A stretch of DNA of 64,000 bases. Source: Parasitella parasitica (lineage: Eukaryota; Mucoromycota; Mucoromycetes; Mucorales; Mucoraceae). Positions 48,447 to 60,208 of this stretch are shown one piece after another; within the stretch, counting starts at the first letter, position 1, and the number at the start of each line of letters is the position of its first letter. The notes under the pieces were generated by a model. It ran no database searches and had not been told where the DNA came from. It was given only the letters and a program-made list of their open reading frames with translations. The stretch is from assembly GCA_025201805.1 (NCBI GenBank), contig MU619343.1, positions 1-64,000 on the forward strand. The letters run 5' to 3'. Both the position numbers and the translations under genes were made by a program.

Positions 48447-49430
48447 ATGGAATATGATCCAGCAGTGTATACGCATAAAGCATCTAGCATTACTAGTATA
48501 ACCAGTACAAATAGCAACAGTACATGGGAGTCCAATCACCAACAATTTAACTTGATGGGCAGTGATCAATTCATAATCCAAAATGACGGTAATGTATCTA
48601 ATATTTATGCGTTTATATACCGTATATAGCATTTGTTATATACTAAAATTCGGTACATGCCTGTAGATTTTGTATCTGAAAGAATTTCATTACAAGATGT
48701 TACATCAGTGCATTCACTCCTCGGCAACAACATGAGCATTAATGTAAGGCTATTTACATAACACAACTCATAATAATGCATTTTAATTATTTTATCATGG
48801 CCCTTTCCCCCACAAACACGATCTACCTTAATTAGAAAACTGAATACCACAAGCAATGCCATACTAATACGGAACATGAGCAAACATTGGCAAGTGACCA
48901 ACTGAATAATATGACTCACGAAAGAAACACATACCTCACATCCTCGTATTCTCCTGCTCCCATCTATTTGCAAGATGGAGATCAGGTTACAAAAAATTAT
49001 CATATGTCCAGAACACAACAACAATCAAAAAGCCCCATTATTCGTCAAATTCAACCAGTATTTGTGCCTGAAAGTACTAATACTACTCCCAACACAAGAC
49101 AAAGATCAAGCTCAATACTATCTCTGGATCCAAACTGTAGTAGCGTCGTAAAGAGACAGAAGCCAAACAATCGAGATATACTTACTGATGATGAAAAAAG
49201 AGTCAATCATATAGCATCCGAACAAAAAAGACGGAATACAATACGCTTAGGCTTTAAAGAGCTGACAGATATTATTCCGACATTGAAGAATATTAACAAT
49301 TCGAAAAGTACCATTTTGTTCAAGACTGTTGATTATATCAAGTATCTTGACAAGCGAAATCGTAACTTGAGAGAGAAGATTTCTACGCTGCGAGTTCGAA
49401 TGAATGTACAAGGCCGCGTGATGCAACAGC

Positions 49431-49463
<33 letters not shown>

Positions 49464-49822
49464 ATCATCATCATCACCAGCATCGAGCGCAGAGAAAATA
49501 TTCATCTTACCAACAGAAACAATCCAATATAGATAACTGCGAATTTAGCCATCTACCTGCGAATGCTGTTTCTGCATTGATAGCTCACAAAAACCAGCAG
49601 AAGCAACTAAAGGCATTGCAGGAACAATTAAGGCTTCAAAAGCAACTGCTTGTTAAACACAACATCTTGCCAGAATACTTGATATCTCCACCCTCTCCTT
49701 CTACGTTGCCATCATCAAAGCCATCATTTTCAGATCAATCATCTTTTTCCAGCCTACACAAGTATAATTCGATCTCTATTCCATCGAGCACTAGTAGCCA
49801 TGGCGATGAGAATGATGACTGA
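48447..49822 (+). CDS. bHLH transcription factor with polyGln/polyHis
   Basis: Three exons (48447-48588, 48667-48743, 48836-49822) give 401 residues. The bHLH domain is at about 191-245: DEKRVNHIASEQKRRNTIRL with His, Glu and Arg at the E-box contact positions, then GFKELTDIIPTLKN, loop, KSTILFKTVDYIKYLDKRN. A coiled region with 12-14 Gln and then His follows (about 277-300), then KQQKQLKALQEQLRLQKQLL, a second coiled coil, and a Ser/Pro-rich C-terminus. Such a CACGTG-type binder could act in phospholipid, growth or stress gene control. No closer subfamily is clear. Early exons are short, with GTAATG and GTAAGG donors. Confidence 0.9.
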
Positions 49823-50377
49823 TCATTAATGATAAAAAAAACCGAACACGTTTTACGTATTCCATATACGACACTATTTATACATTTCTATATAAAAAAG
49901 AAAATCTACTTTTTCACAAGCACTTTCTCCCATTATTTCTCTCTCTCTCTTTTCTTCCCTTTCTTTTGTCTGAATAAATGAATTTTGTTTACGATTATCA
50001 TTTCGTTCCACCAATCAAACTCTGACGGCTGCTTACAAGCATACCGTGATCCGCCGAACATTGGAGTGCCTACACAGCATCCACAAGGACTTGCTTTATG
50101 ACGCATCTGCTTTAAACAATATTTCATTCGTACGAAATTTTTTTTTTACATTGCCCGCAGACGAGACGAAGGATATTCTAGTGAAAAAGAGTTCAAAGAT
50201 GTCAATCCTTTTTCTTCATTAAATTCGAGGCTTGGCGAAGGCTTGGTTGTATACTCTTGCTTTTCCTCTATCAAAATCAAGAACTCCGGTTGAAGAATCA
50301 TAGCATAGCATAAGCTTACATCAAGGCAGCATAAAGAGCAACAACAGAGAGCACCAGACATATCAAGAAGTTTCCGA
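49823..50377. other. Spacer before the Myb/C2H2 gene
   Basis: It contains a CT-rich tract (49930-49970) and AT-rich sequence. Minus-strand frames at 49933-50127 and 50146-50499 run over the neighbouring gene and have no support. Confidence 0.45.
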
Positions 50378-52579
50378 ATGGCACGTGTACACTTGTTCAC
50401 ATCCTCGACTCCCCATAGCGAAAGAGGTCGACAATCTCCCTCTCCCGAATGCAACGATATAGCTGACGACGCTCCCTGTCCATCGACAGAGAACATCACA
50501 ATAGCTGCAAATGAGACACCAACATTGAGCCATGAAGATGCGAATACGTTAGACGTAGATGCCGTAGCAGCCTCGCCTACATCTATAAAATTATCAACCC
50601 CCGCCTCTCCTCATCTACAACATCCACAGCAGGATCTAGCATCAAGCACTGCAGCCCTCACTGCCGCTTTGTTACAATCAGCTCATGAAAACGAGCAGGC
50701 GACCGACACTGTAGCTGCTACCATATCAAAAGAATCTCGTAAGTGAAAAAAAAAAAAGAATCCTAAAGTGCCACATGGAGACTAATTTCCGGAATACCAC
50801 ATAGATTCATATTCCGGTTTACCACCATCAGTGCAAAATGAGCAACAACAGCAGCAACCCGTCAAAGCTGACGATGCCGCTGATCAAGCAACTGTAGCAG
50901 CAACAGCGTTGCAGCTCTTAGGGCTCTCTCATTCTGACAACACCACCAACCCAAGCAAGGATCTAACAAACAATACATCGCAAAACGTGTCTAATAGCAA
51001 CAATGGTAGTGCAAACGCAGATTCTGATAATGTGGTGCTGATTGCGAGTTATCCAGGACTCGCTTCCAACGCTGAAGACATTGACCTAAACAGTGATGAC
51101 ATGGTTCAGGATTACAAAAGGGGTACATGGACTAGAGAAGAAGACGAGTTGTTGTTGTCAGGCATCAAGAAGTTTGGGTACGGCCGATGGAAAGAAATTG
51201 CTACCAGCATACCGAGACGAAAGGGTAAACAGTTGAAGCAGCGCTGGGATAATACACTAGCAGCCAAGTATGTGGATCAAGAGTGGTTAAAAAGCAAGAT
51301 AGAAAGCGAGAGTAATCTTCAGCAACTGCAGCTACGAGTTCCTCTTCCTCCTCCCTCGCTTTCTTTGCTAGAAATGAATAAATCAAATCACAGTGGAGCT
51401 TCATCTCCTAGCAACAATAATACGACGGGATCAACAGACGATAAAGCTCTCAAATTTTTAGAAGCGACCGATTGGAATGAGATTGCTTTAAAGATCAGTG
51501 AAAAGGCTAGAGAGGGAGATCAACATGCTATAGAAGCTCTATTATCTCAGGCGCTTTTAGGCACTGTCGCTAACCACGCTAGTGCAGCTGCGACGGCATC
51601 TAATTCAGCAAATGTCAGTACAAATGCTACGTCTTCTCCTGTCATTGGCGACAATAACAAGACCATTCATGGTGGAGATAGTACGCCTATCACCGATAGC
51701 GTAGTTTCCTCTCCTGTACAGCCCCACCAAAACTTTGATACCTTTTCATTGCAGCATCCCTCAAATCCAGGCACCCCATCAACATCTACAAACAGCAATA
51801 GTTTCCCCCACAATAGCCCGCCTCCTCTCACATTAGCTGACGCAGCGGCTTTGGCATTGTATGCGAATCAACTCTCTCAACAGTCTGGTAGCCATGCAGC
51901 TTCCTACTTTCTGCCATTTGGTACTGCGCCTACCACCAATAATGAAAGCTCGGTAACAGCAGAAGCAACAGGAGTGGCGGCCATCCAGCACCATCCACCT
52001 TCTGATTCCTCACAACTACAGGCATACGCCTCTTCTTCTGTTTCATCCAACAACACAACCATATCGCCCTCACAGCCATCACTTGGTGCCAACAAGAGTG
52101 CCATAGGGAAGAAAAGACGTCGTTCTGATCCAGCCTTAGCAGACACACAAAGTGCAGCCATGAACATCTATGCGTCGGCAACGCCGATCACCACCACTAT
52201 CAATAATCAAACGCAAACGGTATTCCCGTGCCTGTTCCCTCAATGTGGCAAGACATTTGCAAGGCTGTATAATCTCAAGAGTCACTCAAGGACACACACT
52301 GACGACAGACCTTTTGTATGCCATGCTTGTACTGCTGCCTTTAGCCGTAATCATGATTTGAAACGCCATTCCAAGATACATGGAGGAGATAAACCCTACA
52401 GATGTGAAGGCTGTCAGAAGAGTTTCTCAAGGTAAGACGTCAAGATATATGAAAAAATGGTTGCCATGCCTTGATAGTAATTTTTTTTTTTTTTTTTTTT
52501 CAATGTTACATATAGACTGGATGCCTTGAAACGACACAAAACTAATCAAAGAAACAAACAAGGATGCAATGAGAGCTAA
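50378..52579 (+). CDS. Myb plus C2H2 zinc-finger transcription factor
   Basis: Three exons (50378-50738, 50805-52431, 52516-52579) give 683 residues. A single Myb/SANT repeat at about 226-275 reads [31 protein letters not shown] and [14 protein letters not shown]. At the C-terminus from about 594 there are three zinc fingers: [20 protein letters not shown]…, [21 protein letters not shown] and [17 protein letters not shown]. The third ends …NKQGC, so it is a C2HC-like finger completed by the last exon. Long Ser/Thr/Asn/Gln-rich linkers join the parts. I know of no common fungal regulator with this pair of domains in one protein. Both domains lie inside exon 2, so the fusion is not an exon-joining guess. 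Confidence 0.9.
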
Positions 52580-53970
52580 CCATAGCATATTGTATCAAAA
52601 AACTACTACCATTATTTTGCCCACTTACCCACTCAATCACTCACATATTGTATTATTTTCGAACCCTTCCTTACTACCGTAAATATTGATTATTTTCTGG
52701 ACACAAATATTGAAATAAAATGTTTTTTTTTTTTTGCTAATATTGAACCTGATATATAAAGGTATGGTATTACAGAGTGTGTTTAATACATCTGCAGCCA
52801 TTTCTCTCGTAACGCCACAATTTCATGTCGCAAGAAACACCAAAATTGCATTAAATTGCACTTTAAAAGACATATTACACTCGCTGTTGCTTTTTAATAA
52901 AGTTCGCAAGTATACCAAACAATCTCTTTTGATCACCAGAAGTATTCTGTATCATTTTGTGGCAATTTGAGGGCCAAAAAAAATTCATGATTTTTCTACG
53001 ATTTTGCATGAGGTACCCCTTTACCAAAAACGACTTTTCAAGAATATCCGAATTTTAAGGTCAAAAACGAGACTTTTTATTAAGATATATACCAAAGTAA
53101 AATATGCATATAAGTGCTATTCATTAATTGAAAGTGCTTGAAGATAGGTTTGATAATAAATATATCTACTTTTTTCCATAAAACATTAAAACTGAATTTT
53201 CTCAATAACTTTATATTTTCTTTAAAAATTGTAAATCTAAAAATTCCACCATTTTTACCAAAAAAAAGGCTATATACTTGATTTATGGCACAAACCATGC
53301 TAGATATACGATTTGTGAAAATAAAACCTTTTAAAAAATTAAATGGTCAATTTTTCTGTTTTTTGGGAATTTGATAAAAAAAATATTAAAAGAGAGCAGG
53401 CGTAGTAAAATAAGTGAATTATTGACATCTGTTGGGAGATGATAAATGCCGCAAATTGGACATGGCACGTTCCACAATAGATTGGTTGTCAAGAATAACT
53501 GCATCGAAATGTTTTTTCCATTTAGCTCGCCAGACAGAGGTTAGAATACAGGTAATTGCTTGCTTGATGAGGCTTAATTACCCGTGCATAAGAGCGCATC
53601 GTATCTTTCTGTTTGTTTGGATTATGGCGAGAGTATCCATTGTTTCCCCATAATTTATCACCATAGAAAGTCTAGTTATTTCAAACGTCGCTGCCGCCAG
53701 ATTTTGGCCATAACCGGATGCTATTTGTTCGTAAATGAACAGTGGATCAATACAGCTTCGCAATTCAACTCGTAAGGTTATAAAAGTATAGGGTATATCT
53801 GCATAAGTCAGCAATCAAAGTCTGTGTACGAGTACAAAATTCTGTTAATAAACCGAAGCGAGATGAAGATTTTGCATTCTCAGTCAAGGTATATTATCAT
53901 GCGAAGCATTAGAAAATACTATTATTTTAAACAAAGTGCACTTGTTAACACTTTTTATTGTGCTATTTCT
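52580..53970. other. Intergenic, AT-rich
   Basis: It lies between the Myb/C2H2 gene and the calponin gene (3' end). Minus-strand 53578-53814 and plus-strand 53432-53653 are open but overlap each other and carry no recognised motif, so I call neither. Confidence 0.5.
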
Positions 53971-54899
53971 CTACTTGTATTGAGCATAAGGATCGTTTCC
54001 TGCGATATCACGACGCTGGCCAAAACTCATTCCAGACTACAATCAAAAGAATGACAATGTTATACAATAATCCAATTTGCCAAACTCTTTTCTTCGAGAT
54101 CTTACTTGACTGGCACCTCCCGTGTATCCATATTGATAAGTGTTGAACGTTGCATTAGCGGCATTAGCTGCATCCTTTGAGTATGTTGGCTTTTGTTTGT
54201 CGGCAAGTTTACCTCCGAGATACTATATATGCATGCATGAATTAGACTTTTCTCCTCTCTTGATGGAACGCTGCGGCTATACTACTTACATTTGGCGATG
54301 TACCAGCTTTATACCCATATCTTGATAATGAGAAAATTGCATCAATCACTTGGGTCATATTCTTTTTTTCAAACAAATCCACCGTTTGGAAAAGGTCATT
54401 TTTGGGTACGCCTAAAGCTTCAGCGCCCCTTAGAAATATCGAAATGTTTTCCATCTAATTAATTGTGTTGCATTCAGTGCAAGAAGCTTTAAATTGAGTG
54501 GGCATTGCTGAACAAAAAAAAAAAAATACCTGAACAAATGGCATTTTTGATTGCTTAAACTTTCCTTGGCCCGGTACTAATTTACCTATGACTCTATTCA
54601 GGGTTTGATCGTTTCAGTGCGAATGTAGAAGATTTCATGAATGGTGATAATCCCTCCTTAGTGTACCTACTTGCATAAAATGACACCGTCTTTCAAGCTA
54701 TCAGCAAAATTGTCAGAAGGAAACTTTTCGTTGATCAACTCCTCAATCCATTGCTGTGCTTGTTGCTCGCGTTCAACTGAATATTTGGCATTTATTCTCG
54801 CTTGGATCTCTAAATACCATCCTTTAAACAGATGTGCATAGCAAATCTTATAAAGCGTTTACCTTTGTCAATACCATATAAAGGTGTTTCGTCTTCCAT
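53971..54899 (-). CDS. Calponin/transgelin-like actin-bundling protein (Scp1-like)
   Basis: Six exons. The N-terminus MEDETPLYGIDKEIQARINA leads into a calponin-homology domain: AQQWIEELINEKFPSDNFAD, SLKDGVILCKVIGKLVPG, FKQSKMPFVQMENISIFLRG and NDLFQTVDLFEKKNMTQVID. The C-terminus has a calponin-type repeat (GYTGGASQSGMSFGQRRDIA, GNDPYAQYK). Length (about 200 residues) and order match yeast Scp1 and transgelin, which bundle actin filaments. All introns keep frame. Confidence 0.94.
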
Positions 54900-55654
54900 G
54901 ATAAAACAATAAAAAAAAACTATGCTGCAAGAATAAAATAAAAAGGAAACCGCCGAGATTCTCGGAGCCATTCTGTTTAAAACCACTCCAGAGGAAATGG
55001 GTTCATCAGCCGAATGAAAAGCAGTTGACTGGACAACCACATCTGTCAAGTATTATCAAAGTGTTTTGGCCTTGGGCACATTACATCACTGAATATTGTC
55101 ATTAGGTAAACCAATACTGCAGACAAACATATCAATACGAGTTTGCAAATCTGGCCCTTGTACTTATTTAGCAAAGTGATGATGATTCAACCGATAGTAG
55201 AGCCCTGAGCAGCCAAAGCCAACAAGACGGCAAAGTGCATGGTTTTTTTTTAGTTTTGGTTTAGCTGAGGCAGACAGGTCATCCTTAGCTCTTAGTCAGC
55301 CCTTGGTCATGTTGACATCTAAGCAGGGTTTTACAGAGTGAGTAAGCCTTGGATGACTACACAACATTTGAATTGAACAAAAAGGCTTTTCTTCCTTCTA
55401 TTTCTTTGGTGTGTAGGCTTTTTTTTTTCTTTACCGTAGAAAGGCCACCACTACTCCCTTTACTTGTGCTCTAAGCCTGCTGTATTGCCCAGGATGTCCT
55501 TTTTGTGGCTATGACCATTGTTGAGTGTGATTTTTGACGTCACCGGTGAAGAAGCTCGAGTTTTGGTTGTCTTATTGGCACCCAGGGATGTGCATCCCAA
55601 AAACGAAATTGCACCTGGCAATTTTTATTTTTATTTTACTCTGTTATTTACATC
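54900..55654. promoter_or_regulatory. Divergent region between calponin and MIC26/27 genes
   Basis: About 755 bp between two start codons. It is pyrimidine- and AT-rich, with no supported gene. It should hold both promoters. Confidence 0.45.
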
Positions 55655-56640
55655 ATGTTTTCCCCTGTGCTCAAGAGAAGTGTAAGTTTAGAGAGAAACA
55701 GCCCGTGACAGAGATTTTAACCATGCAAATAGCTTACAGCCGCTGCTGCCGGTAGCGCTTGGGTCGCAACTGCCTCTACGGCATTTGCGGAAGAAAAGAG
55801 AACCAAGGTAAGAAAATATAGAAAAAAAAAAAAAAAAAAAAAGCGAGCACCAACAAGATGTGATCAGCCTTCTCATCAGTTAATGTACAGCTCAGTATTT
55901 ACGATGAACCCGAGCCCAAAGTAGTCATCATTGAATCGCCAACCAAGCTTGAAGAGCAAGTTTACATTGCACAAAAATATGCCAACGAAACATTGGAAGA
56001 GGGCAAGGTAAATTTGAAATACGATATAACAGGCGGCAAAACCTTCATATTCTGATGTATAAATGTATGATAGACTCAAGTCAATGTCTGGGTACAAAAA
56101 TACCAAGAACTAGAGAATCAAGTTACCACTAACATCAGCAGCACTATCGACAAAGATGAAGAGATCTTTCCCAATGTAGTTTATGTTGGTGTTGCCGCAT
56201 TGGCCGGCACCATTATCGCTCGCAACAGAAACATTGTGCTTCGTTTTTTGACTTCTACCGCATTAGCCGTTGGAGCTTCGTACTATCTTCTTCCAAAGAC
56301 CACTCACAATGTTGCCGTTCAGCTCGAGAAGTTAGAACATAGATATCCTCCACTCCACGCAGCACATCAGAGCGTCAACGATGCTGTTGGAGATGTCCGC
56401 AAACAAATTGATGACACTGTATCGCAATTGCGTGGCACCGTCGATGAAAATGCCAGCAAATTGCGTCAACAGATCGAGCAGAACACGAAACTCGTCAAAG
56501 ATCAAGTTACCAGTGCTGTCGACTCTACCAACTCCGAGGCAAAGGAAAAGTACGATCAAGTCAAGAAGAACGTTGAAAGCATGTACACAACAAGATCAAA
56601 GCCCGGCGTTGATGAAGTCTTGAAGCAAGAAAGAAAGTAA
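55655..56640 (+). CDS. MICOS complex subunit MIC26/27 (apolipoprotein O family)
   Basis: Four exons (55655-55679, 55740-55807, 55891-56007, 56074-56640) give 258 residues. The 25-nt first exon uses a GTGTAA donor to preserve frame, giving MFSPVLKRTAAAGSAWVATA, a plausible mitochondrial targeting start. Then come KLSIYDEPEPKVVIIESPTK, a coiled region, the central hydrophobic pair (VVYVGVAALAGTIIARNR, FLTSTALAVGASYYLLP) and a long charged tail of repeated 11-residue-like helices (NDAVGDVRKQIDDTVSQLRG). These proteins sit in the mitochondrial inner membrane and shape cristae junctions. Only the donor of exon 1 is uncertain. Confidence 0.87.
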
Positions 56641-56800
56641 AATTTTTCAATAAATTGTATATAAAAGTCTATTTATTAAAATCATAATGACATGGATTGC
56701 CCTTGTTTTTTTTGACTTTTTTGACTTGGCCTGCTGTTGTTTGATGGTAGTGTATATAGCTATTTTTTGGATATATAACCCCTCCCTTTGTTCAATCTTT

Positions 56801-56810
56801 NNNNNNNNNN
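56801..56810. other. Assembly gap
   Basis: Ten N bases lie about 130 bp upstream of the carrier gene start, so part of its promoter is undetermined. Confidence 0.99.
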
Positions 56811-56938
56811 CAACATCAAAACAACAAATAGCAAATCAATAGTTGGCAGCCAACTTCGGCAGCAGCACAAGGTTCACTCACACATTTCCTCTTTTCCTTT
56901 TTCTTTCTTGTCCTAGTTTTACAGAACAAAGATTCAAC

Positions 56939-58504
56939 ATGTCAAAAGATAATGTACAAGAACCTCATCCTTTTTATGACGAAAAGTCTATCGAAAAAGA
57001 AGCCCGGATTCGGAACCTTTTTGATTCGCTAGACCACAAGGGTCAAGGTGTTGTGTATACCAAAGATATATCAGAAGCATGCCGACTGCCAGCCCATACG
57101 AGATATGCGTCAGAACTGCTGAATTCAGACGATGAAAATGGGATAGACTATGATAGATTTAGGGCTCACGTCATTGAAAAAGAGCAAGAGCTTTGGGATG
57201 TGTTCAGCGCCATCAACCAACAGGGCGACCATAGATTGAAGCCGAATGAATTGGAATATGCGCTAAAGGAGTCCGGGATTCATGTTACAAAATCCGATAT
57301 CGAAGCCTTGGTTCAATTTATTGGCACTGATGGCCATGGCTACATTGATTTTGAAAATTGGAGAAATTTCTTGCTGCTTTTGCCTCACGAAACTACGTTG
57401 ACCGAAATCTACAGATATTATCAGACCACGACACAGCTCAATGCCGATGCTGAGGTTGTTATTCCACACACGGACGAGGCAGCGCGGAATGCATACAAAT
57501 ACCTAACAGCAGGCGCTATGGCAGGCTGTGTTTCACGCACCTGCACTGCTCCCCTAGATCGACTCAAAGTATACCTTATTACTCACACTACTTATCAACC
57601 CCACCTTAATACACATCAACACAAAGCATCGTCATCGGCCATCTTGAATGCTGTAAAGAAAATCTATCGGGATGGCGGTTTTCGTGGTCTTTACGTCGGT
57701 AATGGTCTAAACGTCATAAAAATCGTGCCAGAATCAGCCATCAAATTTTACGTTTTTGAAACGTCAAAGGCAATCATGGCCCAAATGACAGGTGCACAAG
57801 ATAAAAACTCGATTCCTGTTGGTGCGCGTTTCATTGCTGGCGGTGTGGCCGGCTTGTGCTCTCAATTTTGTATATATCCTTTAGAAACTCTCAAGACGAG
57901 AATCATGTCCAGCCAAGAAGGACAGGGCGTCAGACCAAGTGCCTTAAAGACAATAAGAGAAATGTATAAAACTGGTGGCCCAAGAGCTTTCTGGCCTGGT
58001 TTATTTTTGAGTCTGTTGGGTGTATTTCCATACCAAGCACTAGATATGGGTATTTATGAAACTTTGAAAGTGTCTTATTTGCAGTCCATGGATAAAGCTG
58101 GTGCTAATCAGGGATTGCCACAAGGCGAAAAGGTGCATCCTAACGTGCTAGTGCTGTGGATGTGTGGCATGGTTAGTGGCTCAATTGGAGCAAGTAGTGT
58201 TTATCCTTTAAACATGATTAGGACTAGGTAAGACTTGAATGATCATGTGTGTGTGGATTGTATGCGTGTGTGTATGTGCGTGCTAACAAGCATCTGTATA
58301 TAAACTAGATTACAAGCGCAGGGAACACCCGGCCATCCTTTTAGATACACTTCTGCTTGGGATGTAGCTCGAAAAACGTATAGAGCTGATGGTGTCCGAG
58401 GATTCTATAAAGGACTCGGTCCAACTTTATTCAAAGTTGTGCCTTCCATTAGTATCAGTTATGCCGTCTATGAATTTTCAAAGAGATCATTGGGAATTTC
58501 ATAA
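56939..58504 (+). CDS. SAL1: Ca2+-regulated mitochondrial ATP-Mg/Pi carrier (SCaMC/Sal1-like)
   Basis: Two exons (56939-58227 and 58309-58504) give 494 residues. The N-terminal half (about 25-165) resembles four EF-hands; SDDENGIDYDRF is the best preserved, while HKGQGVVYTKDI, QQGDHRLKPNEL and TDGHGYIDFENW are partly degenerate. The C-terminal half has three mitochondrial carrier repeats with the PX[DE]XX[KR] signatures PLDRLK, PLETLK and PLNMIR, and matching GFRGLYVGNG, GPRAFWPGL and GVRGFYKGLG. By family it exchanges ATP-Mg for phosphate across the inner membrane when cytosolic Ca2+ rises. The ATG at 56939 avoids a hydrophobic upstream extension that has no support. Confidence 0.95.
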
Positions 58505-58610
58505 AATTTACTATTAAAAGAAAGAAAAAAAAAAAACTATAGACCTTCTTGTAAATATATACATATATTAAAAGCAATAATAATATTGTTCCTCCCAGAT
58601 CGAGACAGAT

Positions 58611-59942
58611 TTACATTAAAGTATCATCATTGTTGCCTGTAGAGCAAGTAACGGACCATAATCTTGCAATGGAGCAAAGTGCGTTTGGCGGATCAAATGA
58701 TGGTGCATTTTTGGTGGTTTTTGGTGGTCTGTTGTCATTTCTAAGCGAATAGTACATGCCCAGTATCAAGTAGTCTGTGACCGTATCACTGTGTGCTAAT
58801 TCTTGCAGCTTATCCTGTTCTGCATCAGCATTAGCAACAGTAGCATCCTCTTGGTCGCTTTTAAAAGGTGCCATGATTTCTACATTCTTTTTTATCGTGT
58901 CTAATTTTTGCTCGATACTCTCACTAAAGGCATGGTTAGTAACAGACATGGTGGATCGAGAAGCAATGTAAATTTTCTGCAATGATTGGGCAATATGGGG
59001 CAAGTAGGACAGATTTTGAGTCAGTTTCTTTGCATATGTACTGCTGAAGATGAGTGGATACAAATGGCATGTTTTCTTGATCAATAGTGTAGTTAGTGCC
59101 TCCTCCAAGTAGTTTGTTATAATGTCCAACGTCAATTTTCTCTTCCAATTTGCTTGGAATTCTTTCAATTTAGGGCTAGTGAAATTGAATACGACCTCCA
59201 GTTTATCCAGGGTGCCATACGGTGCTTGTTTATCCAACACATAAGATAAAGGAGTTGTTACAAATGCTTTCTCAATTTGATAATAGTAAATTCCATTTTC
59301 AGTAGTTGCTAGAGTACAGGTCAAAGTAGAAGGCTTACACTTGAATCTACACTTTTGCATCACTTTGTCTAAAATGATTTGGAACCATGGAGGGTGGTCT
59401 AGTTTATCCTTCAAGTTGTTCAATAAAAGAATGCATTGTACATTCAGCACACCAGATGGATTCAGTACGACATCTAGTTTATCAAGATCAAATTGTCTGT
59501 AGCTTTCTTGTCGATTTTGAAGATGATATGTTGAATAGTGAGTGCATGTTGCATCGCATGAGAATGGAGTAGACAGAAGAGCACTACTCTTGGACTCTGG
59601 AATAGATAGATCCACTTGTTTTGTTGAATGAATGCTACTGATCTTTGATCTGGAGAATTCTTTGGGTGGTGTTGGTATAAATGTATTCGCTGTAAGCAAT
59701 GAAGACGAAGGAAATGAAATGCTACCGTCATCCTCCTCTTCGCCTGCTTCCGTCTGATGTCCCACTTGTTGATCCAGTCCTTCTGACCCATCTAATAGAC
59801 AATACAGATATTCGCCCGCTTGATCTACTGGCGATTTTTCTTCAATGGAATCCATTATGTATTTGAAAAGAGGGAGTTGATTCAAACTGATCAAATGCTT
59901 TTGACGGAACGAATCGGCTGAGAGGAATGTCCGACTAAACAT
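58611..59942 (-). CDS. Uncharacterised protein, 443 residues
   Basis: A single open frame. The longer frame (to 60095) has no ATG, so the start MFSRTFLSADSFRQKHLISL at 59942 is preferred. It is predominantly alpha/beta with conserved-looking hydrophobic segments (LDVVLNPSGVLNVQCILLLN; KLEVVFNFTSPKLKEFQAN; ITNYLEEALTTLLIKKTCHL) and a Ser-rich acidic N-terminal third (EEEDDGSISFPSSS). Four Cys sit close together in CRFKCKPSTLTC. I recognise no family and see no signal peptide. It converges on the carrier gene with only 106 bp between stop codons. Confidence 0.72.
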   Translation of the reverse strand: MFSRTFLSADSFRQKHLISLNQLPLFKYIMDSIEEKSPVDQAGEYLYCLLDGSEGLDQQVGHQTEAGEEEDDGSISFPSSSLLTANTFIPTPPKEFSRSKISSIHSTKQVDLSIPESKSSALLSTPFSCDATCTHYSTYHLQNRQESYRQFDLDKLDVVLNPSGVLNVQCILLLNNLKDKLDHPPWFQIILDKVMQKCRFKCKPSTLTCTLATTENGIYYYQIEKAFVTTPLSYVLDKQAPYGTLDKLEVVFNFTSPKLKEFQANWKRKLTLDIITNYLEEALTTLLIKKTCHLYPLIFSSTYAKKLTQNLSYLPHIAQSLQKIYIASRSTMSVTNHAFSESIEQKLDTIKKNVEIMAPFKSDQEDATVANADAEQDKLQELAHSDTVTDYLILGMYYSLRNDNRPPKTTKNAPSFDPPNALCSIARLWSVTCSTGNNDDTLM

Positions 59943-60208
59943 GGCTACATGTAATGGTAAAAGAAAAGATACTTTTAAGCTATTAACCAATACTAACAAA
60001 AGTATCAATGTTATGAATTGCTTGATCGAATTTCGTTTGTTTTCATCAGAAAACAAACCTTGCTCAGGTTGAACTTCACATGCCACCTTAATCAACCATA
60101 CTAATCATTTTTCCAGGCGAGGTTACACACAACCATGTTTTATTCGTATTTTTTGTTAAATTGTATATATTTTAGTTATCGAATGCATTTTAAATAAATC
60201 AAAGAGGG

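Noticed and set aside
49933-50499. Minus-strand frames opposite the 5' part of the Myb/C2H2 gene
   Set aside because: They overlap a conserved coding gene and have no motif or splice support.
53432-53814. Overlapping plus and minus open frames in the 53.4-53.8 kb spacer
   Set aside because: They contradict each other, neither has a recognised domain, and both start without good context.
59943-60095. Longer N-terminal extension of the 443-residue protein
   Set aside because: It lacks an ATG and would add a hydrophobic stretch with no continuity to the protein.
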